NCBI RefSeq assembly: GCF_000756815.1
Contig: NZ_CCVW01000001.1
Span: 806,001-870,000, forward strand
DNA from: Legionella massiliensis
GTDB lineage: Bacteria; Pseudomonadota; Gammaproteobacteria; Legionellales; Legionellaceae
Length of the DNA stretch: 64,000 nt
Reading direction: 5' to 3'
In this document: piece after piece, positions 8,771 through 17,258 of the stretch
How positions within the stretch are numbered: position 1 is the stretch's first letter
Layout of the letters: each line of letters begins with the position of its first letter
Translations under genes and position numbers: made by a program
Notes under the pieces: model-generated
Database searches by the model: none
The model's input: only the letters and a program-made list of their open reading frames with translations
Told to the model about the DNA's origin: nothing

Positions 8771-10366
8771 TTATCCAGGACAAAAACTAGAAGGGAATTT
8801 CTTATCAATACATCCGCGTACATCAATTAAATTTTTAAATGCATCATCGAAGAAATTACCCGCTTTGGGTGCTGGCTTGTTACCTTCTTGTAAGGAATCA
8901 GTTCGTTGATTTTCGTTATGAGCTCCACCAACAGAATTACTGCACATCTGATCGCCTGCTGCATTGGCTGCATCATAATAACCATCAGATTCGCCTGGTG
9001 GTTTAATCCAGACATAGGCATCAATCGGCAATTGTAGATCTTGCTGAGCACTGTCTTTGTAGAGTGGATTAATCAATTTAGGATTAGACTCTGGCAACAA
9101 TCCTAAGCCGGCAGAGGTTGGTTTCGCAGGAATTAACTTCCCAGGATTATCAGTCTCTACAGGCTGAATATTTTGCACGTTACACCAATTTCCACGATGA
9201 TGTCGTTGATCAGCGCGTGAATAGTTAACTAGCTGATTGGTATTATTTTTCGCTAAATAATCATCATTATTAACTATCCATCCGTTGCGGCTAGTGTCAA
9301 CTAGAAAATGCTTATTCGCATATTTTGCCTGAGAGGGTTGAACAATCCGATGATTATCGAGTTGCTGCAAGGTTCCATTGCTGCCTAGGCTCGCTATTTC
9401 GGCAACAAAAGAGGCCTCATCATAGGCATCATTCCAACTATAGTAGGGCGTCAGCATAATCCATTTAGAAGCTGTAGGGTTTTGATAATTTGGCAAATAT
9501 TGATCGTAACTAAAGGCTTCATTTAAGGGGGTGTAATTGGATGTATTGCTAATAAATCCACGGAGCTTATTAAAACCAGCACCTAAAACATCACTATTAT
9601 AGATATTCGCTACTTTATTCATATTGGTAGCCCAGCCTAACCATCCTGAATGGGCAATGTCGAGGTACATTGAAATATTAGCGCCTGGATTGCTAGAAAA
9701 TTGCGATAAGGCATAGTTAACGCCCTGAGTATAGACTCCTGAACTTGCAGCAAGAGCACAGCGGCCACTATTCGCATTGGTGATTAAATTAGGTAAGGAA
9801 TCGGGTTCAATAACCAATACAGTGCGCACATTCTCAGAGTTTGCTTGCTGGTAGAATTCGTCAAAAATTAATTTGATTTTATCAATATATTGAGTTTGAT
9901 AATTAACCAAATCCTCAGGTTGTTTGAACTCTCCATTTGAGGAATAAGCATCACAATCACGCATAGGAAGATCATAAATAACAAAGCTAATAACCTGCGG
10001 TTTTTCGCTACTAGCCTGTTTTAATGCTTCCTCTAAATGATACTTAACACCATGTGTTCCTCGTGTAGGGTTATCTTCAATAGCAGCCTTATTATCGAGC
10101 CATATTGCAGTCGATATATTCCATTTGCCTTGGTTATCTAATAACCCCAGTGTTTGAGTTTTGTTTTTATAACTTGGATTTCTTTGGAAAAAGTCATTAA
10201 CCTCTTGAACATAATCAGGATTAATATATCCCTTTGCACCGGAAAATGGATTCCCATCTGCAAAAGACGCGGAATATGCGGGGGTTAGTCTTGCTAAAGT
10301 AAAGAGTAAAACCCCTGCAAAATATACGGCGGAAAACAGTATTTTCAATGCAAAACTTTTCTTCAT
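8771..10366 (-). CDS. Secreted glycoside hydrolase family 6 cellulase
   Basis: Glycoside hydrolase family 6 enzyme (endoglucanase or cellobiohydrolase) acting on beta-1,4-glucan outside the cell. The ATG at 10366 has AAAGGAG five bases upstream, giving a 531-residue precursor with a signal peptide (about residues 1-33, hydrophobic core VYFAGVLLFTLA). Family hallmarks are present: YDLPMRDCDAYSSNGE with D137 aligned to the conserved aspartate, VLVIEPDSLPNL with the general acid D189, and YLDIAHSGWLGW. A C-terminal part is rich in cysteine and asparagine. No separate carbohydrate-binding module is obvious. Export through the type II system would fit Legionella cellulase biology (inference). Single gene. 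Confidence 0.9.
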   Translation of the reverse strand: MKKSFALKILFSAVYFAGVLLFTLARLTPAYSASFADGNPFSGAKGYINPDYVQEVNDFFQRNPSYKNKTQTLGLLDNQGKWNISTAIWLDNKAAIEDNPTRGTHGVKYHLEEALKQASSEKPQVISFVIYDLPMRDCDAYSSNGEFKQPEDLVNYQTQYIDKIKLIFDEFYQQANSENVRTVLVIEPDSLPNLITNANSGRCALAASSGVYTQGVNYALSQFSSNPGANISMYLDIAHSGWLGWATNMNKVANIYNSDVLGAGFNKLRGFISNTSNYTPLNEAFSYDQYLPNYQNPTASKWIMLTPYYSWNDAYDEASFVAEIASLGSNGTLQQLDNHRIVQPSQAKYANKHFLVDTSRNGWIVNNDDYLAKNNTNQLVNYSRADQRHHRGNWCNVQNIQPVETDNPGKLIPAKPTSAGLGLLPESNPKLINPLYKDSAQQDLQLPIDAYVWIKPPGESDGYYDAANAAGDQMCSNSVGGAHNENQRTDSLQEGNKPAPKAGNFFDDAFKNLIDVRGCIDKKFPSSFCPG

Positions 10367-10487
10367 TTGCACTCCTTTAAGGTTGGATTTTATAGGAAAT
10401 ACCCCTATAAATTTAGGAGTATTGCCCTATATTATCTTCTTTTAAAAGTGCCTTAAAAACCTGTCTTTTGTAGCAGCACAGACAAAC

Positions 10488-12566
10488 CTAAATACCCATG
10501 TTAGCGTTGTCGTCGTCATCAGCACCCTCCTTACTTTTATCATCACGCATAGTTTCGCATGCTGCTTTAGCTTGTTGCTGTAGTTGATATTGCTGGAATT
10601 GTTGTAGTTGCTGACGTAGATGTAGTTGCCGTCGTTGTAGTTGATGTAGTTGCTGCTGGTTTGGTTGTGGCTGTGTGTGCACGTGCGGTTGTGGATGCGG
10701 CTGTACGTGTGTTTGTGGATGTGGTTGCATGTGTGTTTGTGGATGTGGTTGCATGTGTGGTTGTGGATGCGGCTGCATGTGTGGTTGTGGATGCGGCTGC
10801 GGCTGCATGTGTGGTTGTGGATGCGGCTGCATGTGTGGTTGTGGATGCGGCTGCATGTGCGGTTGTGGATGCGGCTGCATGTGTGGTTGTGGATGCGGCT
10901 GCATGTGCGGTTGTGGATGCGGCTGCATGTGCGGTTGTGGATGCGGCTGCATGTGTGTTTGTGGATGTGGCTGTGTGTGCACCTGCGGTTGTAGATGCGG
11001 GTGCATGTGTGGTTGTGAATGTTTCTGCAGGAGTGGTTGTGGCTGCGGCTGTGGTTGTTGTGGATTTTGTAGATTACTAGGTGTTGCTTTAATACTGCCG
11101 GCTGAGCCAGACCCTGAACCTGAACCTCCTGCGCTAGGGTTGGCTTTGAGGGTATTTTGAGGGTTATGAGCTGCAGCGGCTCTAGCAGGAGCATCAGGCT
11201 CGATATCTGGGACATCATCAGAATCAGATTCAATGTCAGTCTCGGCATCAGGGTTGACCCAAATACCGGCATGATTACGATATTTTCTATTTCTAATATC
11301 AGAGTTTAATAAAACAGTGGTTTGCATAGAAGGATGATCCGTTGCTCTTTTATCACCAGCGCCAAGCTGAAGTTCTACGTGGTTTAATGTGCGGGCTTGC
11401 TCCATAGCAAAAGAATCATTGCTAGGGCCTAAAGTATTCGCTTGCATGAAGTAGGTAAATTTTGTTGCACCTGAAGAAGCTGGTGTTAGATAATCACCGC
11501 TATTTCCACCTATTGATGGGCTGGAAAAGTCCTGCGCCATTTTCTTAAAGTTAGTATCTCCTATATATCCAATAACCGTTCTCTCTGCTTTTACTCGTTC
11601 TGCATAATTTTCTAATAATTGTTCTGCACGCTCCTGATATGCTGCTATCTTATTAGGAATATGAGGAACTAAGACACTGTATTTCCCCTGCCCGGTTTCG
11701 AACATGATTTCACCTAATGTAAATCCAGCAGTAATTACTGCTCCCTGAAGGCTTATTGCATCTGACATGTCATCTCTAATGTAAAAATGCATGCTTTGCT
11801 TGTCGTCTGAATGACCATGACTATTCTTTCCCTGTATGTAGAATTTATGTAATTTATAAGTATCGGGGCGTATTCCTTGGTTGCTTACAGCAGCAGCAGC
11901 CGCAGCTGCTCCTGTTGGTGCTGCTGCCGTGTAACCTGTGGCAGCAGGAGGCTGAGAGCCTGGCAAAGTAAATTCCTGAGGCAAATTTTCTCTTTTACCT
12001 TCTACAACGGCTATGACCTGAGGATTTTCTCTATTTTCAAATAATTTGGGGAATGCTTCGTTATATGTAGTTACCTTAGGGAAGTGTTGTATTTTTGATG
12101 CCAAGAGGCTCATAGTGGTCGAGGGCATAGTGGTTGGCGTGTTCCCGCTATGGGGTTTATAACCGGCAGCTGTCTGTATCTTCTGATGGTATTTCGTAGA
12201 AAAATTTCGAGAGGCTTCCTGAGAGAATACTGCAACTTTAAATCCATCTTTCCAGGGTCCAGTACCAGAGCCGTTACCTACTATTTTGCGATATGCATGA
12301 CTCATTGGCTGGGCGATCTTATCTCTAATATGTACGCTGTTGGATCTTGTTAGTTTATTGCCTTCTGCTTCTAGTTGTGTATCGGCTCTTTTGGGCGCGT
12401 ATCCATTTGGGGCAGCGGTTTTCGCAGCGGCGGCAGCGCCAGAACCAGAACCTGAACCAGCGCCAGCAGCACTGGCGGTAGTAGGGGGGGGAGAATTATT
12501 TTTCTGTGTGGGGGGGGGCTTTGCAATCCCATTGTTACCAGCATTCGGGTTCTTACCTGGCATCAT
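10488..12566 (-). CDS. EEP-fold-like protein with low-complexity head and histidine-rich repeat tail
   Basis: 692 residues (start at 12566 or the adjacent ATG 12563, with GGAG just upstream). Residues 1-60 are Pro/Ala/Gly/Ser-rich. Residues about 105-425 carry the order of motifs of the endonuclease/exonuclease/phosphatase superfamily: AVFSQE, VIAVVEGK, VLVPHIPNK with R/Q-spaced helix, YIGDTNF (D337, N339) and ATDHPSMQTTV (D410-H411). An acidic stretch follows, then about a dozen units of MQPHPQPH encoded by a 24-bp tandem repeat, then a Gln-rich end. The fold call is mine from motif order; nuclease or phosphoinositide phosphatase activity would both be possible. Effector status is inferred. 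Confidence 0.6.
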   Translation of the reverse strand: MMPGKNPNAGNNGIAKPPPTQKNNSPPPTTASAAGAGSGSGSGAAAAAKTAAPNGYAPKRADTQLEAEGNKLTRSNSVHIRDKIAQPMSHAYRKIVGNGSGTGPWKDGFKVAVFSQEASRNFSTKYHQKIQTAAGYKPHSGNTPTTMPSTTMSLLASKIQHFPKVTTYNEAFPKLFENRENPQVIAVVEGKRENLPQEFTLPGSQPPAATGYTAAAPTGAAAAAAAVSNQGIRPDTYKLHKFYIQGKNSHGHSDDKQSMHFYIRDDMSDAISLQGAVITAGFTLGEIMFETGQGKYSVLVPHIPNKIAAYQERAEQLLENYAERVKAERTVIGYIGDTNFKKMAQDFSSPSIGGNSGDYLTPASSGATKFTYFMQANTLGPSNDSFAMEQARTLNHVELQLGAGDKRATDHPSMQTTVLLNSDIRNRKYRNHAGIWVNPDAETDIESDSDDVPDIEPDAPARAAAAHNPQNTLKANPSAGGSGSGSGSAGSIKATPSNLQNPQQPQPQPQPLLQKHSQPHMHPHLQPQVHTQPHPQTHMQPHPQPHMQPHPQPHMQPHPQPHMQPHPQPHMQPHPQPHMQPHPQPHMQPQPHPQPHMQPHPQPHMQPHPQTHMQPHPQTHVQPHPQPHVHTQPQPNQQQLHQLQRRQLHLRQQLQQFQQYQLQQQAKAACETMRDDKSKEGADDDDNANMGI
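10650..11045. repeat. 24-bp tandem repeat encoding MQPHPQPH units
   Basis: A roughly 24-base unit (GGATGCGGCTGCATGTGTGG plus TTGT on the plus strand) repeats across this stretch, with single-base variants that change P to T or M to V and one 6-base insertion (QP). It lies inside the EEP-like gene and stays in frame. Because the unit lacks stops, spurious open frames appear on the plus strand too. Confidence 0.9.
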
Positions 12567-12749
12567 AATCTCCGATAAAAACTAACCGTCAATCGGATAT
12601 TATGGTTTTTGTCGAATCAACGTGTCCTACCAATAATTATATTGCACGAAAAACAAACAATCAATTTGCTTAGTTCTCCAGGCTTGTTAAGAATTGCCAA
12701 CAGTCGCTATTTTTTTTAAGATGAGTTAAACCTGTCTTTGGACTATAAA

Positions 12750-14132
12750 ATGCCAAAAGAATCTTCAACTTGTAAAACCTTAGTTAGACTATGTACTGTT
12801 CTTTTTCTTCAAGTTTTTTTTCTAAAAGATATTCATGCGGCAGAAGTCTCTAAAATCAATACACGCAGCTCACCCTCAGAAACAGAATTTCTATTCATTG
12901 GTACCATGGAACATAGTAATACTATTAATAACTTATCTGAGAAGGGGTTATTTCATTCCTTGTTACTTGCGGATTACCTCTATAACAAAGGTATGCCAAG
13001 CAAGGGTAATACAGCAATGTATGCTTTATTTGATGTTGATTATCTGTCTCAAGGCCTGCCTGATTTAGCACCCCTACAAGCTCTGCAATATTATTCTGTC
13101 TACAAAATAGGCCATGGCAACGGCATAATCACATCGGCTTTAAAGCATAATTTTGCTGGTGATTGTGTTAATCCTGGTAACTGTAAGGTGGTAGATGACC
13201 TGATAAAATCCTCAAAAGGCAAACAAAGATATGTATTTTCTATGCCAAATGAAGATATCAATGACTTAGTTGCAGCCTTACAAGCTAAATATAGTAATTT
13301 TGAGTTTGATCCCATACCCGCTGACTCTACAAGCTACAATGTACTTTTATCAGTCTCAGACAAGAAATCAATCACTGCACAAACCATTAATGATGGTATT
13401 AGTACCCCCGATTCTTACCCTCCTCTTGTAAAACCCTTTAGCGACGATCCCAATTTCATTCAGGATGTTGGATTATTGCGGCACGGATCACCCACCGTTA
13501 AGTATTCTCCTTTAAAATCAGGGTTAAACAAGAATGAAACGGTTTATCTAGTGCGCCACGTCGAGAAATATGCAGATACGGGATTCGATATTTTTCCTGA
13601 TGATGGGAACTATGGTTGTATTGGTGAATGGCGGGCTCTTTTTAATCCAGAATCACTGCATCAAATCCTGGGTTACACCTTACCGGATTTTCTTTATGCG
13701 CCAAATCCAACTCATTCTTATGGTAAGGCTTCCTATGTGCGAGCAACTACAAGCATTGCTCCTTACTCCATTAAATTCAATAAATTAGAATCCTTTGCCC
13801 CAGAGGAAATTGGTATTGACGGATTTAAGATGTATAAATATTTATTTTATGCAGACCAAGGCGGGCCAGACTTTAACGGTAAAACAATACTTGTCTCTTG
13901 GGAAAGTTTGAATATAGAAAAAATGATGTTAAGGCTTTCACTCGATTTTAAAAATAATCCTTTTAATTCAAAGGGTGGTATTTTAGGTTCTGGATGGCTA
14001 GATGGTTTTGAGAATGTCATTAAAATTGTCATTGATTCTGATGGAAATTTATCCGTTGAGAGTTTATATGAAGGTATTTCAACTACGGCATTAAGAGAAT
14101 CCAAGGTTTGCCCAACGGGTTTTAGTTCCTAA
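12750..14132 (+). CDS. Secreted histidine phosphatase superfamily protein
   Basis: About 460 residues starting at the ATG at 12750 (an upstream TTG is less likely). An N-terminal signal peptide is visible (hydrophobic LVRLCTVLFLQVFFL, then HAAEV cleavage region). The phosphatase signature comes late: VYLVRHVEKYAD, with the catalytic RH, preceded by a second VGLLRHGS, followed by GCIGEWRA. This fits the branch of the superfamily found in secreted acid phosphatases, with RHG relaxed to RHV. Active-site residues downstream cannot be assigned confidently. The neighbouring kinase gene starts 26 bases downstream, so co-transcription is possible. Confidence 0.65.
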   Translation: MPKESSTCKTLVRLCTVLFLQVFFLKDIHAAEVSKINTRSSPSETEFLFIGTMEHSNTINNLSEKGLFHSLLLADYLYNKGMPSKGNTAMYALFDVDYLSQGLPDLAPLQALQYYSVYKIGHGNGIITSALKHNFAGDCVNPGNCKVVDDLIKSSKGKQRYVFSMPNEDINDLVAALQAKYSNFEFDPIPADSTSYNVLLSVSDKKSITAQTINDGISTPDSYPPLVKPFSDDPNFIQDVGLLRHGSPTVKYSPLKSGLNKNETVYLVRHVEKYADTGFDIFPDDGNYGCIGEWRALFNPESLHQILGYTLPDFLYAPNPTHSYGKASYVRATTSIAPYSIKFNKLESFAPEEIGIDGFKMYKYLFYADQGGPDFNGKTILVSWESLNIEKMMLRLSLDFKNNPFNSKGGILGSGWLDGFENVIKIVIDSDGNLSVESLYEGISTTALRESKVCPTGFSS

Positions 14133-14157
14133 AATAAGCAATCTGTAGGTAGAGAAT

Positions 14158-16074
14158 ATGGGGAATAACCAACTTATGAGTGCTTATTTTGCAGCTCTTA
14201 ACCAAATCGATGAGTTAGTCTTCTTTATCTCTACTGAACTTACCATTATCGAAGTCAATTCAGCTGTCGAAAAATTTTTTAATTTAAGTAAGCAAGACTT
14301 TGAAAATCAAAGAATATCTCAGTTTTTAAATCAGCCGGATGAGATCTTTTCGTTTTTGAGCGCCAAAAACAATCTAAGAGATTTGAAAATACCAAAATCA
14401 ACGATTCATCAAAAAGAAATAACCTGGGATGTCTGCCCAATATGGCGTGATGAGAACAATATAGACTGTTTTAGCCTGATTGGTCGTATAAATACTGATG
14501 AACCGCGGCAAGAATCTGAACGAATGAACGAACTGGAAACAATAATCGCGAATTTACCAGGCAATGTTTATTGGTTAGATAAAAATTGTGTTCAATTAGG
14601 CTGTAATGACAATGTTTTGAAAATGCTTGGAATCACCCTTGATGAATATGTGGGCAAAAGCTATGAAGAATTGGCTGAATACCTTAATTGGGACTGGGAA
14701 CTTATCAATTCTTTCAAAAAGGCCGATTTAGAGGTGCTTGCAACCGGGAAGCCTATTTACAATGTTGAGGAATTACCTGTTAAACACACGGCCGGCCATA
14801 TAGTTAACTATCTGACTACTCGTGTTCCCTTAAAAAATAAAGCAGGTGAGATTACTGGCGTTGCTGGGATATCAATTGATATTACTGAACGTAAAAAGAT
14901 GAATACTATTTTGGCCAATATTATTGCTGAATGTACTCCTGGAATGCTTTATTGGAAAGATAAGGACGGTGTTTATTTAGGCTGTAACGACTTTATGATT
15001 AAAGAAGCAGGTATGCAATCCGCTTGTGATGTAGTAGGAAAAACGGATTACGATTTATGGCCGGCACAGGCTGCTGGGTTTAGAAAACATGATCTTGAGG
15101 TAATGAGGACGGGCAGCTCTGTTAGCATTGAAGAATATGTCACCTTAGCCAATGGTGAAAACAAATACTTTGCTACAGCTAAAATGCCTTTAAAAAATAC
15201 CCATGGCGATATCATAGGTGTAATCGGTACGTCTCTTGATATTTCAGAAAGAAAAAAAATAGAGAGTGAGTTCCAGGTTGCAAAGAAGAAGGCTGAGGTT
15301 GCTAGTCAGGCCAAAGACGAGTTTTTACGTAATATAGAACACCAATTACGTACCCCCTTTAGCGGAATTTACTCCTTAGCTTTAATCGCTGCAGAGCAGG
15401 TAACTGATCCGCATATTAAAGATCTTCTAGTGACAACGGCACAATCAGGCGAAGAATTACTTTTGTTTATTAATGACATTATTGATTTTTCTCGAAGTGG
15501 GATGGACAGAAATGTCGTATTGGCTAAAAAATTTGATTTAAAACAATTGATTGAAAAAGCCATTATTATTGAAAAACCAGCAGCTATAGTGAAGCAACTC
15601 GAGATAAGTTATCACTATCCTAGCGAGCTCCCCTCTATTTTTATCTGTGATCCAAAACGCCTACAAAGAATCCTATTACATCTATTAAGTAATGCGATTA
15701 AATTTACTCCGAAGGGGCGTATTCATGTTGAAGTGAGGCTTGGTAAACAAGTTGATGAGAAAAAATATATTCTGCAAATCTTAGTATCTGATACTGGTAT
15801 TGGTATCGCTAAAGAAGACCAAGAGTTTATCTATGAACAGTTTTATCGTGTTACGCCGGCTAACCAGAATAAATATGAGGGGGCTGGTTTAGGGCTTTCA
15901 GTGGTTAAACGATTATTAGACGATTTGGATGGCGAAATTCAGGTGCTTAGCGAATTAGGTCAAGGTTCAACTTTTATCTGTACTTTAGTTCTAATGCGCC
16001 CATTACTTGATGAGGCTATTGATGAAGAGAGCAATCCCAATAAATATTTTCTATTGAAAAAAAATGGCAAATAG
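14158..16074 (+). CDS. Multi-PAS sensor histidine kinase
   Basis: 638-residue cytosolic sensor kinase. Three PAS domains precede the kinase: about residues 10-115, 125-245 (ending VAGISIDITERKK) and 255-370 (ending VIGTSLDISERKK). The HisKA box is NIEHQLRTPFSGI with phospho-acceptor H395. The ATPase domain shows HLLSNAIKF (N box), DTGIGIAKED (G1), a YEQFYR F-box and GAGLGLSVVK (G2). It lacks membrane segments and a receiver domain. A separate receiver protein is encoded on the opposite strand 0.4 kb away beyond repeats (see 16487), and could be its partner. Ligand unknown. Confidence 0.92.
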   Translation: MGNNQLMSAYFAALNQIDELVFFISTELTIIEVNSAVEKFFNLSKQDFENQRISQFLNQPDEIFSFLSAKNNLRDLKIPKSTIHQKEITWDVCPIWRDENNIDCFSLIGRINTDEPRQESERMNELETIIANLPGNVYWLDKNCVQLGCNDNVLKMLGITLDEYVGKSYEELAEYLNWDWELINSFKKADLEVLATGKPIYNVEELPVKHTAGHIVNYLTTRVPLKNKAGEITGVAGISIDITERKKMNTILANIIAECTPGMLYWKDKDGVYLGCNDFMIKEAGMQSACDVVGKTDYDLWPAQAAGFRKHDLEVMRTGSSVSIEEYVTLANGENKYFATAKMPLKNTHGDIIGVIGTSLDISERKKIESEFQVAKKKAEVASQAKDEFLRNIEHQLRTPFSGIYSLALIAAEQVTDPHIKDLLVTTAQSGEELLLFINDIIDFSRSGMDRNVVLAKKFDLKQLIEKAIIIEKPAAIVKQLEISYHYPSELPSIFICDPKRLQRILLHLLSNAIKFTPKGRIHVEVRLGKQVDEKKYILQILVSDTGIGIAKEDQEFIYEQFYRVTPANQNKYEGAGLGLSVVKRLLDDLDGEIQVLSELGQGSTFICTLVLMRPLLDEAIDEESNPNKYFLLKKNGK

Positions 16075-16112
16075 ACAATTAAGATATGTTTAGACCGGGT
16101 TTAAGCGCATAG

Positions 16113-16258
16113 GTAATAGGTCAGCCCTATCACCCTAATGCAACGTCATCCAGAGCGCAGCGAAGGATCTCCAGGATTAACACTGTGCCACATTCAGGAG
16201 ATCCTTCGCTGCGCTCTGGATGACGTAGCGCTGAGACAAGGAGGGACGTGACCTATTA
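16113..16258. repeat. Composite family A palindrome with outer GTAATAGGTCA termini
   Basis: Inner palindrome 16144-16225 has CGTCATCCAGAGCGCAGCGA arms and ACTGTGCC in the middle. Outside it, GTAATAGGTCA (16113) and GGGACGTGACCTATTA (ending about 16258) form an outer inverted pair. Together with the next element it fills the 16075-16486 gap. Confidence 0.85.
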
Positions 16259-16334
16259 ATGTCGTCAACTTAAGGAGTAATACCTCAGGTTTGAAGACGA
16301 TATGTCCTCTCTCCCCTTGGGGAGAGAGTTAGAG

Positions 16335-16485
16335 ACACTGCCATTAAGTTAAGCCCTACACCATTGCCTACGTCCCGCGGCTTGTCCGCGGGATCCCGTG
16401 GTTTAGCTAGATCCCTGGATCCCGCGGACAAGCCGCGGGACGTAGGCTCGGGAATAGTCCTTAAGTTGACGCCATTGCGTGACCT
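16335..16485. repeat. Composite family C palindrome with TTAAGTTAAG-type termini
   Basis: Core arms CCTACGTCCCGCGGCTTGTC... (16366-16394) and ...GACAAGCCGCGGGACGTAGG (to 16446). It is flanked by ACACTGCCATTAAGTTAAG on the left and CTTAAGTTGACGCCATT then GTGACCTATTAC on the right, so both outer module types occur together. Confidence 0.8.
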
Positions 16486-16486
16486 A

Positions 16487-16873
16487 TTACGCGCATAATT
16501 TCTTCCAGACTTTAATCACTATTTCGGCTTCTTTTGCTGTAAAAGGCTTATTAAAATAGCCAACCATTCCATAAGCAATTGCTTTATTTTGATAGCCTTC
16601 TTCATTATGAGCAGTAACAGCCATAATAGGCGTCGTTTTGTTTAAATCACTGAGTTGTTTAATCTGATTCGTAACCTCAAAGCCATCAGGTCCGTCCCCA
16701 AGACCAATGTCCATTAAAATGATGTCATAACGAATAGTCATTGCTTTTTCCAATGCAGTAAAGCTATCCGCAGCAATATCAACCTTACAACCTTGGTTAA
16801 CCATGTGAATAGTTGCCACTTTTTGTGCTAAAGGAGAATCTTCAACTACCAAGACAGAGATGGGATAACTCAT
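16487..16873 (-). CDS. Single-domain response regulator
   Basis: CheY-like receiver of about 128 residues if translated from the ATG at 16873 (AGGA nearby). The acidic pocket (VEDS), the phospho-acceptor in DIILMDIGLG, the conserved T/A in MAVTAH and the lysine of NKPFT are all present; no output domain follows. The frame runs 29 codons further upstream (IEQILNYTISNLTNCFQ), which might be the remains of an upstream partner. It faces the PAS kinase across a block of palindromes, so it may be that kinase's receiver (inference). Output could be by protein-protein contact. Confidence 0.9.
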   Translation of the reverse strand: MSYPISVLVVEDSPLAQKVATIHMVNQGCKVDIAADSFTALEKAMTIRYDIILMDIGLGDGPDGFEVTNQIKQLSDLNKTTPIMAVTAHNEEGYQNKAIAYGMVGYFNKPFTAKEAEIVIKVWKKLCA

Positions 16874-17030
16874 TTTATCCTGAAAGCAATTAGTTAAATT
16901 AGAAATAGTATAGTTCAGGATCTGCTCGATTTTTAAATCTTTAAGTACAAAATCAGGCAAAGTTAGTCTTTTTATGGATCTGTACGGGCTGATTTTGGGG
17001 CAAAGGGAAAAACAAGAAGCCCTTCTTCCC

Positions 17031-17218
17031 TATGGGCACTACCATTAAGTTAAGGGATTTTATAACCGTTCGCGCTGAGGAGTGTGCGTAAGCACACGTC
17101 TCGAAGTGTCACCGTGCAAGGCTTCGAGACGGCCTAAAGGCCTCCTCAGCCCGAACGGCTTTAATGTAGCGTCCTTATCCATAACTGACGTAACTTAATG
17201 GCAGTGTCCCCTATGGGG
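17031..17218. repeat. Composite family D palindrome with 20-bp terminal inverted repeats
   Basis: Termini GGGCACTACCATTAAGTTAA (left) and TAACTTAATGGCAGTGTCCC (right) are inverted copies. Inside are CCGTTCGCGCTGAGGAG... and ...CCTCCTCAGCCCGAACGG arms with CACCGTGCAAGG near the centre. No gene lies in the 16961-17258 gap; the architecture resembles a MITE. Confidence 0.85.
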
Positions 17219-17258
17219 AGAAGGTGCCCGAGCGGATGAAGGGAGGCTTCTCCCCTGA

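Noticed and set aside
10650-11045. A CRISPR-like array.
   Set aside because: Units are contiguous with no spacers and keep the coding frame.
10650-11160. Several long plus-strand open frames, including one rich in Cys-Gly.
   Set aside because: They are reading frames of the 24-bp repeat inside the minus-strand gene and have no ribosome site.
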